Origin: Streptomyces spirodelae
GTDB taxonomy: Bacteria > Actinomycetota > Actinomycetes > Streptomycetales > Streptomycetaceae
NCBI RefSeq assembly: GCF_017676385.1
Contig: NZ_JAFFZN010000022.1
Coordinates: 78,915-142,914, forward strand
Length of the DNA: 64,000 bases
Reading direction: 5' to 3'
Positions 54,274 through 62,404 of the stretch are shown here, one piece after another (the first letter of the stretch is position 1; each line of letters begins with the position of its first letter). The position numbers and the translations under genes were made by a program. The notes beneath the pieces were generated by a model that was given only the letters and a program-made list of their open reading frames with translations, was not told the DNA's origin and ran no database searches.

Positions 54274-54318
54274 CGCTTCGCCCGCCCCCTCTTCCCCCGG
54301 GAGGGGGCGGGCGAAGCG
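54274..54318. terminator. Strong bidirectional terminator after the TauD-like gene
   Basis: An 18-bp perfect stem (CGCTTCGCCCGCCCCCTC and its complement) with a 9-base loop, followed by a T-rich tract (CCCCTTTTTCTCC) on the plus strand, between converging genes. Confidence 0.93.
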
Positions 54319-54366
54319 TCTCCCCTTTTTCTCCCCGCGGCTGCCGGCGGGCTTCGCCGGGTGGCT

Positions 54367-55356
54367 TCACTCCACGCTCAGCAGTGTCTTACCCAGCGTT
54401 TCGCGGGCTTCGATGGCGCTGTGTGCCTTGGCGGCGTCCGCCAGCGGGAAGGTCTGGCCGATCACCGGACGCAGCCGGCCCGCCGCCGCCTCGAACAGGG
54501 CGCGGTCCAGCAGCGGTTTGGCCTCGGCCGGGGTGAGCTGGACCTGTTCGATGCCGGCCAGCGTGACCTCGCGGGCCGCCGCGGCCTCCGGGTCGAGTTC
54601 GGCGAAGCCGCCGGAGGGTGCGCCGTGTGCGGAGAACCGTCCTCCGCGTGCTGTCAGCTCGAAGGCGGCGCGGCCGATGGCGCCGCCCGCGCCGTCGAAG
54701 ACGACGTGGACGCCGGGCTCGCCGACGGTCTCGCGTACCCGGTCGGTCCAGCCGGGCAGCGCGTAGTCGACGACCGCGTCGGCGCCCAGTTCCCGCTGGG
54801 CGAGGGCGAGTTTCCGCTCCCCCCGGGCCGCCGCGACGACCCGGGCTCCGGCGGCCCTGGCCAGCTGGACCAGCAGCGCGCCGAGGCCGCCGGCCGCCGC
54901 CAGGACGAGCACCCAGGCGCCGGGGCGCAGATTGCCGCCGCTGACGGCGTCGTCGAAGAGTCGCACGGCGGTGGGTCCGTCGTGCACCAGCGCGGTCGCC
55001 GTGGGCAGGTCGAGCCCCTGCGGCACGACGCTGACCGTCTCGATCGCGGCGAGCGCGCGCTGTGCGTACGCGCCCTGCGCGGGCGAGGCGGTCTTGGTGA
55101 CGACCTGCCTGCCCTGCCAGGCGGCGCCGATGTCCGGGCCCAGCCGGCCGATCCGGCCGCCGACCGCGCCGCCGGGGACGTAGGGCAGTGCCGGCGGGAA
55201 GAAGGCGCCGTCGCGCCGGATCTGGGTCTCGAGGAAGATCACGTCGGCGTAGGCCACCTCGACGACGGCCTGCCCCGGGCCGGGTACGGGGTCGGGGAGG
55301 TCGACCACCTTTAGGACGTCGGGCTCGCCGAACTGCCGGACCTGGATTCCACGCAT
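54367..55356 (-). CDS. Zinc-lacking quinone oxidoreductase-like MDR dehydrogenase
   Basis: NADPH-dependent medium-chain dehydrogenase/reductase of 329 residues in the quinone oxidoreductase branch. The GroES-like N-terminal domain (IQVRQFGEPDVLKVVDLPDP) is followed by the NADP-binding motif VLVLAAAGGLGALLVQLARA; cysteine zinc ligands are absent. ATG at 55356 is chosen because GAGGAGA lies 9 bases upstream; the GTG at 55365 sits right against that site. A MerR-like dyad lies 62-81 bases upstream, which fits induction by quinones or electrophiles. Confidence 0.87.
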   Translation of the reverse strand: MRGIQVRQFGEPDVLKVVDLPDPVPGPGQAVVEVAYADVIFLETQIRRDGAFFPPALPYVPGGAVGGRIGRLGPDIGAAWQGRQVVTKTASPAQGAYAQRALAAIETVSVVPQGLDLPTATALVHDGPTAVRLFDDAVSGGNLRPGAWVLVLAAAGGLGALLVQLARAAGARVVAAARGERKLALAQRELGADAVVDYALPGWTDRVRETVGEPGVHVVFDGAGGAIGRAAFELTARGGRFSAHGAPSGGFAELDPEAAAAREVTLAGIEQVQLTPAEAKPLLDRALFEAAAGRLRPVIGQTFPLADAAKAHSAIEARETLGKTLLSVE

Positions 55357-55417
55357 CTCCACCACTCTCCTCGTGCCGACGCCCCGATGACGTCGGCCGG
55401 ATGGAGAGCAGTCTTCA

Positions 55418-55437
55418 ACTTGAACGAAGGTTCAAGT
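55418..55437 (-). promoter_or_regulatory. MerR-like operator before the MDR gene
   Basis: ACTTGAAC-GAAG-GTTCAAGT, a perfect 8-bp inverted repeat with 4-base spacing. The CTTGA...TCAAG shape is typical of MerR-family promoters. No merR gene is in the window. Confidence 0.5.
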
Positions 55438-55458
55438 CAATCCGTGCCGGTGCGCTCG

Positions 55459-56370
55459 TCAGCCGGCGGGCGAGCGCACCTCTTCCCGGATGCGGTCGAC
55501 GCGTTCCGCCCACGCCTGGAGGTCCACGCTCTTGGGGTCGACCGAGTAGGTGTCGGCGCTGTCCTTGGCGACATAGGCGGCGGTGCCCGGGTCGCTCCAG
55601 GCGCAGACCGGGATCGTCAGCTTGCGCCCGGCCTGGTTCTTGACCAGCACCTCGCAGGTCAGCGGGTCACTACCGGAGGGGATGATGTCCCGGCGTTTGA
55701 CGGCCACGTCCATGGCCGGGCCCGACTCCATGCCGTTCATCATCTGGTTCTTGGACAGTTCCGGGTTGCCGTAGTCCTCGCCGGTGGCCGCGCCGTAGAG
55801 CAGGCGGGAGGTGTCGGAGGAGTTGGAGTAGGAGCCCAGGTACGCGGTCTCGCCCGGCTGGGTGGGCTTGATCGAGTCGCTGAGGTCCTTACGGAGCCGG
55901 TAGCGGCCGTCCTCCAGCGTCTTGGGGAAGCTCAGCTTGTAGGTGGTCCGCGACTTGCTGGGGCTCGGCGTCGGCTCCTCCTCGCTCGCGGAGGGCTCGG
56001 CCGAGGGTGACTCCGACTCCTCGGAGGCCGCCTTGTTGTCGGCGGAGTCCTTCTTGTCGTCGTCTCCGCCCGAGAGCACCACCAGCGTTCCCGCGACCGC
56101 TATCGCGACCACCAGCACGGCCGCCACCACGATGCCGACCACCTTGTTGCCGCGGTTCGGGGGCGGGGGCGGCGGGCCGCCGTACGGGCCGGAGAAGCCG
56201 GACTGCCCGAAGCCGCCACCGGGAGGCTGCCCGAAGCCGCCACCGGGAGGCTGGGCGAAGCCGCCGCTCTGCGGCTGCCCGTAGCCGCCACCTTGCGGCG
56301 GCGGGCCGAAGCCACCGCCGCCCGGGGGCTGGACAGGGGGCTGGTTCGGTGGCTGCGGGGGTGTCGTCAT
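55459..56370 (-). CDS. Pro/Gly-rich single-span membrane protein with extracellular domain
   Basis: 303-residue protein of unknown function. A cytoplasmic N-terminal part of repeated PPGGGFGQPPGGGFG units leads to one membrane helix (VVGIVVAAVLVVAIAVAGTL), a Ser/Glu/Asp-rich linker and an outside domain (TTYKLSFPKTLEDGRYRLRK to the end) with two Cys (LTCEVLVKN and PVCAWSD) that may form a disulfide. ATG at 56370 has GGGAGGGAA upstream and gives MTTPPQPPN; an earlier start adds nothing recognisable. Similar proteins are frequent in Streptomyces. Confidence 0.78.
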   Translation of the reverse strand: MTTPPQPPNQPPVQPPGGGGFGPPPQGGGYGQPQSGGFAQPPGGGFGQPPGGGFGQSGFSGPYGGPPPPPPNRGNKVVGIVVAAVLVVAIAVAGTLVVLSGGDDDKKDSADNKAASEESESPSAEPSASEEEPTPSPSKSRTTYKLSFPKTLEDGRYRLRKDLSDSIKPTQPGETAYLGSYSNSSDTSRLLYGAATGEDYGNPELSKNQMMNGMESGPAMDVAVKRRDIIPSGSDPLTCEVLVKNQAGRKLTIPVCAWSDPGTAAYVAKDSADTYSVDPKSVDLQAWAERVDRIREEVRSPAG

Positions 56371-56481
56371 CCCGTGTTCCCTCCCGGCGAGGGAGGCGTA
56401 CCCCATCCCCCGACCGTGCTCTACTGGCGCTTATGTCACGGTACCGCCGTTTGGCCAAAGGATGACTCTCGGGATACCCGC

Positions 56482-58356
56482 TCAGCGCACGTAGAGCTTG
56501 TCGATCTCCGTGGCGAAGTCCCGCACGATCGCGGCGCGCCGCAGCTTCATCGACGGCGTGAGATGTCCGTCCTCCTCGGTGAAGTCGCGCTGGAGCACGG
56601 CGAACCTGCGGATCGACTCGGCCCGCGACACCAGCGAGTTGGCCTCGTCCACGGCCTGCTGGAGATTGCGCAGCAGATCCCCGTCGACGACCAGCTCGGC
56701 CATGCTCAGATGCTCCTTCTTGTGCATCCGCTGCCAGTGTGCGAGCCCGTCCGGCTCCAGCGTCACCAGCGCAGAGACGAACGGCCGGTTGTCACCGATC
56801 ACCAGGCACTGGCTGACCAGCGGATGCGCGCGCAGCCAGTCCTCCAGCGGGGCCGGCGCCAGGTTCTTGCCCGCGGAGGTGATGATGACGTCCTTCTTGC
56901 GCCCGGTGATGCTCAGATACCCCTCCGAGTCGAGCGCGCCCAGGTCCCCGGTGGGCAGCCAGCCCTCAGCGTCGCGGTGCGGGACCACGCTCTCGCTGCG
57001 CGCTTCCCAGTAGCCCGCGAAGACGTGATCGCCCTTGATGAGCACCTCGCCGTCGTCCGCGATCCGCACAGCCGTCCCCGGCACCGGCCAGCCCACCGTG
57101 CCCAGCCGGGGCTTCAGGGGCGGGGTCGCGGTCGTCGCAGCGGTCGTCTCGGTGAGGCCGTAGCCCTCGTAGACGGTGACACCGGCGCCCTCGAAGAACG
57201 CCGCGAGCCGGTGCCCCAGCGGGGAGCCGCCGCAGATGACGTAGCGGCAGCGGCCGCCCAGTACGGCCCGGATGCGCCGGTAGATCAGCGAGTCGTACAG
57301 CCCGCGCGCGGCCCGCAGCCCGAAACCCGGGCCGCGGCCGAAACCGTGCTCCTGCGCCTCGACGGCCTCTCCGTACCGCTGTGCGATACGGGCACCCCGG
57401 TCGAACGACGAGGCGCGGCCCAGCTGCTCGGCCGTGGCCCGGCCGGTGTTGTAGATCTTCTCCAGGATGTAGGGGATGCCCAGCAGGAACGTCGGCGCGA
57501 ACGCCGCCAGGTCGGGGAGGAGGTCATCGGTCTTGACGCTGGGCGCGTGCCCGAGTCGCACCCGGGCGCGCAGACAGCCGATGGCCACCATCCGGCCGAA
57601 CACGTGCGACAGCGGCAGGAACAGCAGCGTCGCCGCCGGCTCGGAGTACCGTGCTTTGAAGACCGGGTGGAGCAGCTCGATGGCGTTGTCCACCTCGGCG
57701 AAGAAGTTGCCGTGCGTCAGCACGCATCCCTTGGGCCGGCCGGTGGTGCCCGAGGTGTAGATGAGCGTCGCGACATGGCCCGGACCCAGCTGTGCCCGGC
57801 GCTCGGTGACCAGCGCGTCCGGTATCTCGCGGCCGGCGTCCACCACATGGCCCACGGCGCCCGAGGAGAACTGCCACAGGTGGTCCAGCGCGGGCAGGTT
57901 GCCGCGCTCGGCGCTGAGCAGCCGGGTCTGCTCGACGTCCTCGACGAAGCAGGCCCGGGCCCGCGAGTCCTGCAGGATGTGCCGGGCCTGCGAAGCGGAG
58001 GAGGTGGGGTAGACGGGCACCGTGATCAGTCCGGCCGCCCAGGCGGCGAAATCCGTGAGCGTCCACTCGTAGATCGTCCGGGCCATGATGGCCACCCGGT
58101 CGCCCGGCCGCAGGCCCAGCGCGATCAGCCCCTTGGCCATGGCCTGGACCTCGGCGGCGAAGTCACGGGCCGTCATGTCCCACCAGGCGCCGTCCCGTCC
58201 CTTGCGGCTGAGAGCCGACTCGTCGGGGGCCTCGGCTGCGTTGGTGAAGGGGATGTCGGCGAGGGACCCGCTGGTCACCCTCGGCGCCAGGGGCGGTACG
58301 GAGACCTCGCGGACCCTGCCGTCCTCCACCTTCTTGTGCGGCTCGACCAGTTGCAT
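56482..58356 (-). CDS. Long-chain fatty acid-CoA ligase (FadD15-like)
   Basis: AMP-forming acyl-CoA ligase of 624 residues. The P-loop is LIYTSGTTGRPKGCVLTHGN; the adenylation motif is YEGYGLTETTAA; GWLPTGDLGALDSEGYLSIT and GRKKDVIITSAGKNLAP include the hinge and catalytic Lys region. The overall pattern (EWTLTDFAAWAAGLITVPVY near the N-terminus) is that of long-chain ligases like FadD15 of mycobacteria. A palindromic operator lies in its promoter, and a TetR regulator gene follows upstream on the same strand. Confidence 0.9.
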   Translation of the reverse strand: MQLVEPHKKVEDGRVREVSVPPLAPRVTSGSLADIPFTNAAEAPDESALSRKGRDGAWWDMTARDFAAEVQAMAKGLIALGLRPGDRVAIMARTIYEWTLTDFAAWAAGLITVPVYPTSSASQARHILQDSRARACFVEDVEQTRLLSAERGNLPALDHLWQFSSGAVGHVVDAGREIPDALVTERRAQLGPGHVATLIYTSGTTGRPKGCVLTHGNFFAEVDNAIELLHPVFKARYSEPAATLLFLPLSHVFGRMVAIGCLRARVRLGHAPSVKTDDLLPDLAAFAPTFLLGIPYILEKIYNTGRATAEQLGRASSFDRGARIAQRYGEAVEAQEHGFGRGPGFGLRAARGLYDSLIYRRIRAVLGGRCRYVICGGSPLGHRLAAFFEGAGVTVYEGYGLTETTAATTATPPLKPRLGTVGWPVPGTAVRIADDGEVLIKGDHVFAGYWEARSESVVPHRDAEGWLPTGDLGALDSEGYLSITGRKKDVIITSAGKNLAPAPLEDWLRAHPLVSQCLVIGDNRPFVSALVTLEPDGLAHWQRMHKKEHLSMAELVVDGDLLRNLQQAVDEANSLVSRAESIRRFAVLQRDFTEEDGHLTPSMKLRRAAIVRDFATEIDKLYVR

Positions 58357-58418
58357 GGTGACGGCTCCTTCATCACACGTGCGGAGAGCCCCGTCCTCAA
58401 CCGACTCCTGAACGCGAC

Positions 58419-58448
58419 AGTAACCTTCGCCTCAGTAACCTTACTGAG
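58419..58448 (-). promoter_or_regulatory. Operator-like dyad before the acyl-CoA ligase gene
   Basis: CTCAGTAA-CC-TTACTGAG (58431-58448) is an 8-bp inverted repeat, and CAGTAACCTT occurs again at 58418-58427, so one full and one half site stand 62-92 bases before the ligase start. The neighbouring TetR protein is the natural candidate to bind. Confidence 0.48.
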
Positions 58449-58546
58449 AGGTAAAGCTACGGGAGCCGGAGCGGTTTGGGGAATGGCCGGTCACCACCTT
58501 CATGGGACGCACACACAAGCGGCCCGCCACCTCACCAAGCGCGGCC

Positions 58547-59278
58547 TCAGCCGCCGGGCCGGCCCCGGGCAGGAGCAGGGGCGGGGGCGGGGCCCCGGGC
58601 AGGGCCAGGGGCAGGCGTCCACCGGGCGCCCTTCATCAGATTCTCCAGCCCCGCCCAGCAGAAGTTCATCAGCGTCGCCGCCGTCTCCTTCGCCGAGGGC
58701 GCCGTAGTGGAGCCGGCGGCTTCGTCCGCGAAAAAGTGCTCGGCGGTGCGGGAGTTGGCCCACTCGGCGAGCGACTCGGCCGCACCGACCAGGGCGTGCG
58801 CCAGCCCTGAGACCTCCCGCTCGGCCAGCTCGCTGGGGCAGCCGGCGTCCTTCGCCGCCTGCCCCAGCAGCGCCGTCACGATCGCGACCACCTCGACCCG
58901 CATCGCGGCGACCTCACGCGCGAACGGCTCCCCCTGGGTACGGGCGCGGTAGAGCACCGCCACACCGTCCGGGCGGGCCGCGGTGTGCGCGAAGAACGCC
59001 GTGAGGCCGCGCCACAGCTGCTGATCCGCTGTCAGCCCCCGCGCCCTGGTGCCCTCCCGTACGGCGGCCACCAGCGCCCCCACCTCACGCCGGACACAGG
59101 CCATGAACAGGTCTTCCTTGGACTTGAGGTAGAGGTAGACCAGCGGTTTGGAGACACCCGCTGCCTCGGCTATGTCGTCCATGGAGGCGGCCTGGTACCC
59201 GTGCCGCGCGAACGCCGCGACCGCGGCGTCCAGCATCTGGCGCTCCCTCACCTCGCGCGGCATGCGCTTCTGCCCCAC
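58547..59278 (-). CDS. TetR-family regulator
   Basis: Repressor of 243 residues. The HTH is RQMLDAAVAAFARHGYQAAS then MDDIAEAAGVSKPLVYLYLK, followed by a helical ligand domain (FMACVRREVGALVAAVREG). The last 25 residues are a Pro/Ala/Gly/Arg low-complexity tail made by GC-rich repeats. Probable target is its own operon and the acyl-CoA ligase gene, judged from the dyad at 58431. Confidence 0.9.
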   Translation of the reverse strand: MGQKRMPREVRERQMLDAAVAAFARHGYQAASMDDIAEAAGVSKPLVYLYLKSKEDLFMACVRREVGALVAAVREGTRARGLTADQQLWRGLTAFFAHTAARPDGVAVLYRARTQGEPFAREVAAMRVEVVAIVTALLGQAAKDAGCPSELAEREVSGLAHALVGAAESLAEWANSRTAEHFFADEAAGSTTAPSAKETAATLMNFCWAGLENLMKGARWTPAPGPARGPAPAPAPARGRPGG

Positions 59279-59382
59279 ACTCCCATCCCTTCACCCCGTC
59301 TGCCCCGTGCCCCCGGCCGGCCCGGCGGCGCCGTTCCGTGCGGCGCGCCGATCCCCCTCAACTCCGGCCCCGCGCAAGCCTA

Positions 59383-59412
59383 CGCGCCCCCGGCCGGGTG
59401 ACCGGGGGCGCG
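59383..59412 (-). terminator. Terminator after the DAACS transporter gene
   Basis: 11-bp perfect stem CGCGCCCCCGG/CCGGGGGCGCG with an 8-base loop, about 35 bases after the transporter stop on the minus strand. Confidence 0.75.
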
Positions 59413-59445
59413 AGAGATGAAGCGGGACGGAGGGAAAACTTCCCG

Positions 59446-60837
59446 TCAGCTTGCCGTGACCGGTTCCCGCCCGGCCGCCTTGCGGGGTTCGGCCGGGGTG
59501 TCGTCGGCCTCCTCGACGGAGAAGCTGCGTGCGGTGGCGAACGCCTCGCGGTCCAGGATCTTCTCCTTGGCCGAGACGAGGACCGGGATCACCGCCTGGC
59601 CAGCGACGTTGGTGGCCGTACGCATCATGTCCAGGATCGGGTCGATGGCCAGCAGCAGGCCGACGCCCTCCAGCGGGAGGCCCAGGGTGGAGAGGGTGAG
59701 CGTCAGCATCACGGTGGCGCCGGTGAGGCCCGCGGTGGCGGCCGAACCGATGACCGAGACGAAGACGATCAGCAGGTACTCCTTGACGCCCATGTCGACG
59801 TGGAAGAACTCACCGACGAAGATCGCCGCGATCGCCGGGTAGATGGAGGCGCAGCCGTCCATCTTCGTCGTGGAGCCGAACGGCACGGCGAAGGACGCGT
59901 ACTCCTTGGGCACCCCGAGGCGCTCGACCACCTTCTGGGTCAGCGGCATGGTGCCGACCGAGGAGCGGGAGACGAAGGCGAGCTGGATGGCGGGCCAGGC
60001 GCCCTTGAAGAACTGGACCGGGTTGACCTTGGCGACCGTACCGAGGAGCAGCGGGTAGACGCCGAAGAGCACCAGCGCGCAGCCGATGTAGATGTCGGCG
60101 GTGAAGGTCGCGTAGCTGCCGATCAGGTCCCAGCCGTAGTCCTTGATGGCGGTGCCGATCAGGCCGATGGTGCCGATCGGGGCCAGCCGGATGATCCACC
60201 ACAGCGCCTTCTGGAGCAGCGCCAGCGCGGACTCGCCCAGGGTGAGGATCGGCTCGGCCTTCGCGCCCAGTTTCAGCGCCGCGATACCGACGACGACCGC
60301 CATGAAGACGATCTGCAGCACCTTCAGTTCGGTGAACGGCGTGATGATGTCGGTCGGGATGATCCCGGTGAGGAAGTCCAGCCACGAGCCGGTGGTGTCC
60401 GGCTTGGCGGCGTCCTCGGCCGACAGCCCGGTCCCGGAGCCCGGGTTGGTGAGCAGGCCGATGAACAGCCCGATCGCCACCGCGATCAGCGAGGTCGCCA
60501 TGAACCACAGCAGAGTGCGGGTGGCGAGCCGCGCCGCGTTGTGCACGTTGCGCAGGTTGGTGATCGAGATGGTGATCGCGAAGAACACCAGCGGCGCGAC
60601 GGCGAGCTTCAGCAACTGGACGAAGATCTCGCCGATCTTGGTGAGGGTCGTGCCCAGCCAGGCCACGTCCCAGTTGCGCGCGGCCCAGCCGAGGACCACG
60701 CCGAGTACGAGGCCGAGCAGGATCTGCGCCCAGAACGGCACCTTGGGTATGCGGGACTTCTCGGGTGTGTCGGGTGCGGCGGTATCGGCGGCGGGAACCG
60801 ACGAGGACGACGAAGACGACGAAGACGACGAAGACAC
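59446..60837 (-). CDS. DAACS-family dicarboxylate/amino acid:cation symporter
   Basis: Membrane symporter of 463 residues in the dicarboxylate/amino acid:cation family. LAVAPLVFFAITISITNLRN, the serine-rich loop SRSSVGTMPLTQKVVERLG, FAVPFGSTTKMDGCASIYPA and LAIDPILDMMRTATNVAGQA (substrate/cation site) are intact. The N-terminus starts with 12 Ser residues from a TCG/TCT simple repeat. GTG at 60837 has CCGGAG about 8 bases upstream. Family members carry C4-dicarboxylates, glutamate/aspartate or cystine (TcyP); the cysteine-containing leader peptide 100 bases upstream favours a cystine or sulfur-linked substrate. Transcribed alone. Confidence 0.87.
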   Translation of the reverse strand: MSSSSSSSSSSSSVPAADTAAPDTPEKSRIPKVPFWAQILLGLVLGVVLGWAARNWDVAWLGTTLTKIGEIFVQLLKLAVAPLVFFAITISITNLRNVHNAARLATRTLLWFMATSLIAVAIGLFIGLLTNPGSGTGLSAEDAAKPDTTGSWLDFLTGIIPTDIITPFTELKVLQIVFMAVVVGIAALKLGAKAEPILTLGESALALLQKALWWIIRLAPIGTIGLIGTAIKDYGWDLIGSYATFTADIYIGCALVLFGVYPLLLGTVAKVNPVQFFKGAWPAIQLAFVSRSSVGTMPLTQKVVERLGVPKEYASFAVPFGSTTKMDGCASIYPAIAAIFVGEFFHVDMGVKEYLLIVFVSVIGSAATAGLTGATVMLTLTLSTLGLPLEGVGLLLAIDPILDMMRTATNVAGQAVIPVLVSAKEKILDREAFATARSFSVEEADDTPAEPRKAAGREPVTAS

Positions 60838-60940
60838 GGACAGACTCCGGAGGCGTCAGAAGGCGGACTGTGGGGAAGAGCGTCGCGAGCAGAAGATCGC
60901 GGGGCGAAGGGTCGCGCCGGAGGGTGGTCCGGCCGCGCTG

Positions 60941-61051
60941 TCAGCGACAGCTCGCCGACATGCAGCGGCAGAGATCGACATGCAGCCGCGCCACGAGCGC
61001 CGGGCCGGGGTGGCCCCGGTGCGCGTCGGAAGTGGTGGCTGCGTTCGTCAT
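60941..61051 (-). CDS. Putative leader peptide (HVDLCR type) of the transporter mRNA
   Basis: A 36-residue peptide starting ATG at 61051 and ending in LHVDLCRCMSASCR. This matches the C-terminal pattern RxHVDLCRxxSxxCR of the actinobacterial leader peptides found before sulfur and cysteine genes, where scarce cysteine stalls the ribosome and changes expression of the next gene. Three Cys codons lie in the last 11 codons. The stop is 103 bases before the transporter start. Too short for normal gene finding; the motif match and position are the evidence. Confidence 0.72.
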   Translation of the reverse strand: MTNAATTSDAHRGHPGPALVARLHVDLCRCMSASCR

Positions 61052-61073
61052 GGCCGTCACGCTAACACTCCGT

Positions 61074-61103
61074 CTTTGGCTTACCCAAAGCTCTCCTTTG
61101 GGT
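61074..61103 (-). promoter_or_regulatory. Phased CTTTGG/CCAAAG half-sites before the leader peptide
   Basis: CTTTGG (61074), CCAAAG (61085) and CTTTGG (61096) alternate in orientation at exact 11-base steps, with N5 spacers; the last pair extends to ACCCAAAG-CTCTC-CTTTGGGT. This looks like two overlapping operators on one face of the helix, 20 to 50 bases before the leader peptide start. Confidence 0.55.
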
Positions 61104-61123
61104 GACAGTTACGGAAAAGCTCA

Positions 61124-61160
61124 ACGCCCCACCGGGAAAAGCTCATTCCCGGTGGGGCGT
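61124..61160 (-). terminator. Terminator after the DUF4229 gene
   Basis: A perfect 15-bp stem ACGCCCCACCGGGAA with its complement, 7-base loop, about 50 bases after the DUF4229 stop codon; the transcript then reads GCTTTTCC. Confidence 0.85.
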
Positions 61161-61209
61161 CGACGACGGTGTGAGGAGGGTTACATCACCCCCGGTGTGC
61201 GCGGTGCGC

Positions 61210-61575
61210 TCAGGCCGAGCCGGTCCTCGGTTCGGCCTTCGGCTGCGGCGATTCGGCCTTCCGCAGCGGCTGTGCCTGCGGGTCCTGGACCTCGTCCTCC
61301 TGGGTCTGGTTCGCCGCCAACCGCTCCTTGGCCCGGCCCACGCCGCCCGCGATCTGCTCCGCCATGGCGGCCCGCTGCTTGCGCAGCAGCACATAGCTGA
61401 GCGGCGCCGAGAGGATCAGCGCCAGCAGCACCACCCAGATGGGGTTCGACTTGCCGACTCCGGCGGGAAGGATGCCGAAGTGCGTCAGCAGCCCGACGAC
61501 GACGAGGCAGCCGACGAAGATGCCAAGTCGCATGGTGGTGTAGCGGAGCGTCGCGTGCGAAGTGCTGCTGCTCAC
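61210..61575 (-). CDS. DUF4229 small membrane protein
   Basis: 121-residue protein with two membrane helices (LGIFVGCLVVVGLLTHFG and WVVLLALILSAPLSYVLL) followed by a cytoplasmic tail rich in Gln/Glu (AGGVGRAKERLAANQTQEDE), as in the DUF4229 family of actinobacteria; function unknown. GTG at 61575 is preferred because GGAGACC lies close upstream; ATG at 61587 adds METH and has no binding site. In Streptomyces a DUF4229 gene is often near mqn genes. Confidence 0.82.
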   Translation of the reverse strand: MSSSTSHATLRYTTMRLGIFVGCLVVVGLLTHFGILPAGVGKSNPIWVVLLALILSAPLSYVLLRKQRAAMAEQIAGGVGRAKERLAANQTQEDEVQDPQAQPLRKAESPQPKAEPRTGSA

Positions 61576-61640
61576 GTGGGTCTCCATGCTTTTGGGCGTT
61601 TCGCGGTTCCTCACCAGTCAAGCACAGCCCCAGAAGTGAT

Positions 61641-62354
61641 CTACGCGCGCCCCGAAGGCTCCAGCATCCGCGCAGCGACCCGCAGATCGGCGAGGAACCC
61701 GCCGTAGACCTCGTCCTGGTCGTCCGCCCGCAAGATCGCCGAGGGATGAATGGTGGGCACGACCAGCTCGGTCCGCCCGTGCACCTCACGCTCCGTGCAG
61801 GAGCCCCGCTCCTTGGTGACCCGGAACGAGGAGCCGAACAGCGCCTTGCCCGCCGTCGCGCCGAGGACGACCAGCACCTCGGGCTCCGTCAGCACCAGCT
61901 CGGCGGCGAGCCACGGCCCGCACGCCGTCATCTCGCGCAGCGTCGGCGGCTTGTGGATACGCCGCTTCCCGCGCCCTTCCTCGTGCGCCCACTTGAAGTG
62001 CTTGACGGCGTTGGTGACGTACGTCTGCGCCGGGTCGATGCCCGCCTCGTCCAGCGCCCGGTCCAGCATCCGGCCCGCCGGGCCGACGAAGGGCGCGCCC
62101 TTCCGGTCCTCCTGGTCGCCCGGCTGTTCCCCGACGAGGAAGACCCGGGCGTGTGCGTCGCCGGTGCCGAAGACGGTCTGCGTCGCGTTCTCGTGCAAGG
62201 GACAGCCCCGGCACCCGGCCGCCGCCTCCCGCAGGGCCCGCAGCCCCGCGTTTCCGCTGCCGCGCCGACCGGACTCGGGGAGGAAGGGTGTCGCGTCGTA
62301 CGCGTCCTCGGGCCGCTCGCCGTCCGTAGCGCCTTTTGCTGGTTTCGCTGCCAT
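61641..62354 (-). CDS. udgX: UdgX-type uracil-DNA glycosylase
   Basis: Iron-sulfur uracil-DNA glycosylase of 237 residues. The family 4-like motifs GEQPGDQEDRKGAPFVGPAG (75-94) and HPSAILR are present, and the loop KRRIHKPP (130-137) is the special mark of UdgX, in which the His (134 here) becomes covalently bound to the abasic sugar after uracil is removed. Cys 48 and Cys 51 (CRGC) with later Cys residues give the [4Fe-4S] ligands. Known first from Mycobacterium smegmatis. It ends 65 bases before the start of the DUF4229 gene (61575), in the same direction, so the two may form an operon. Confidence 0.88.
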   Translation of the reverse strand: MAAKPAKGATDGERPEDAYDATPFLPESGRRGSGNAGLRALREAAAGCRGCPLHENATQTVFGTGDAHARVFLVGEQPGDQEDRKGAPFVGPAGRMLDRALDEAGIDPAQTYVTNAVKHFKWAHEEGRGKRRIHKPPTLREMTACGPWLAAELVLTEPEVLVVLGATAGKALFGSSFRVTKERGSCTEREVHGRTELVVPTIHPSAILRADDQDEVYGGFLADLRVAARMLEPSGRA

Positions 62355-62404
62355 ACGACTCGCGGTACCCCGCGGAACGCTGACTTAGCAGGGCCTTTGA
62401 GGCA

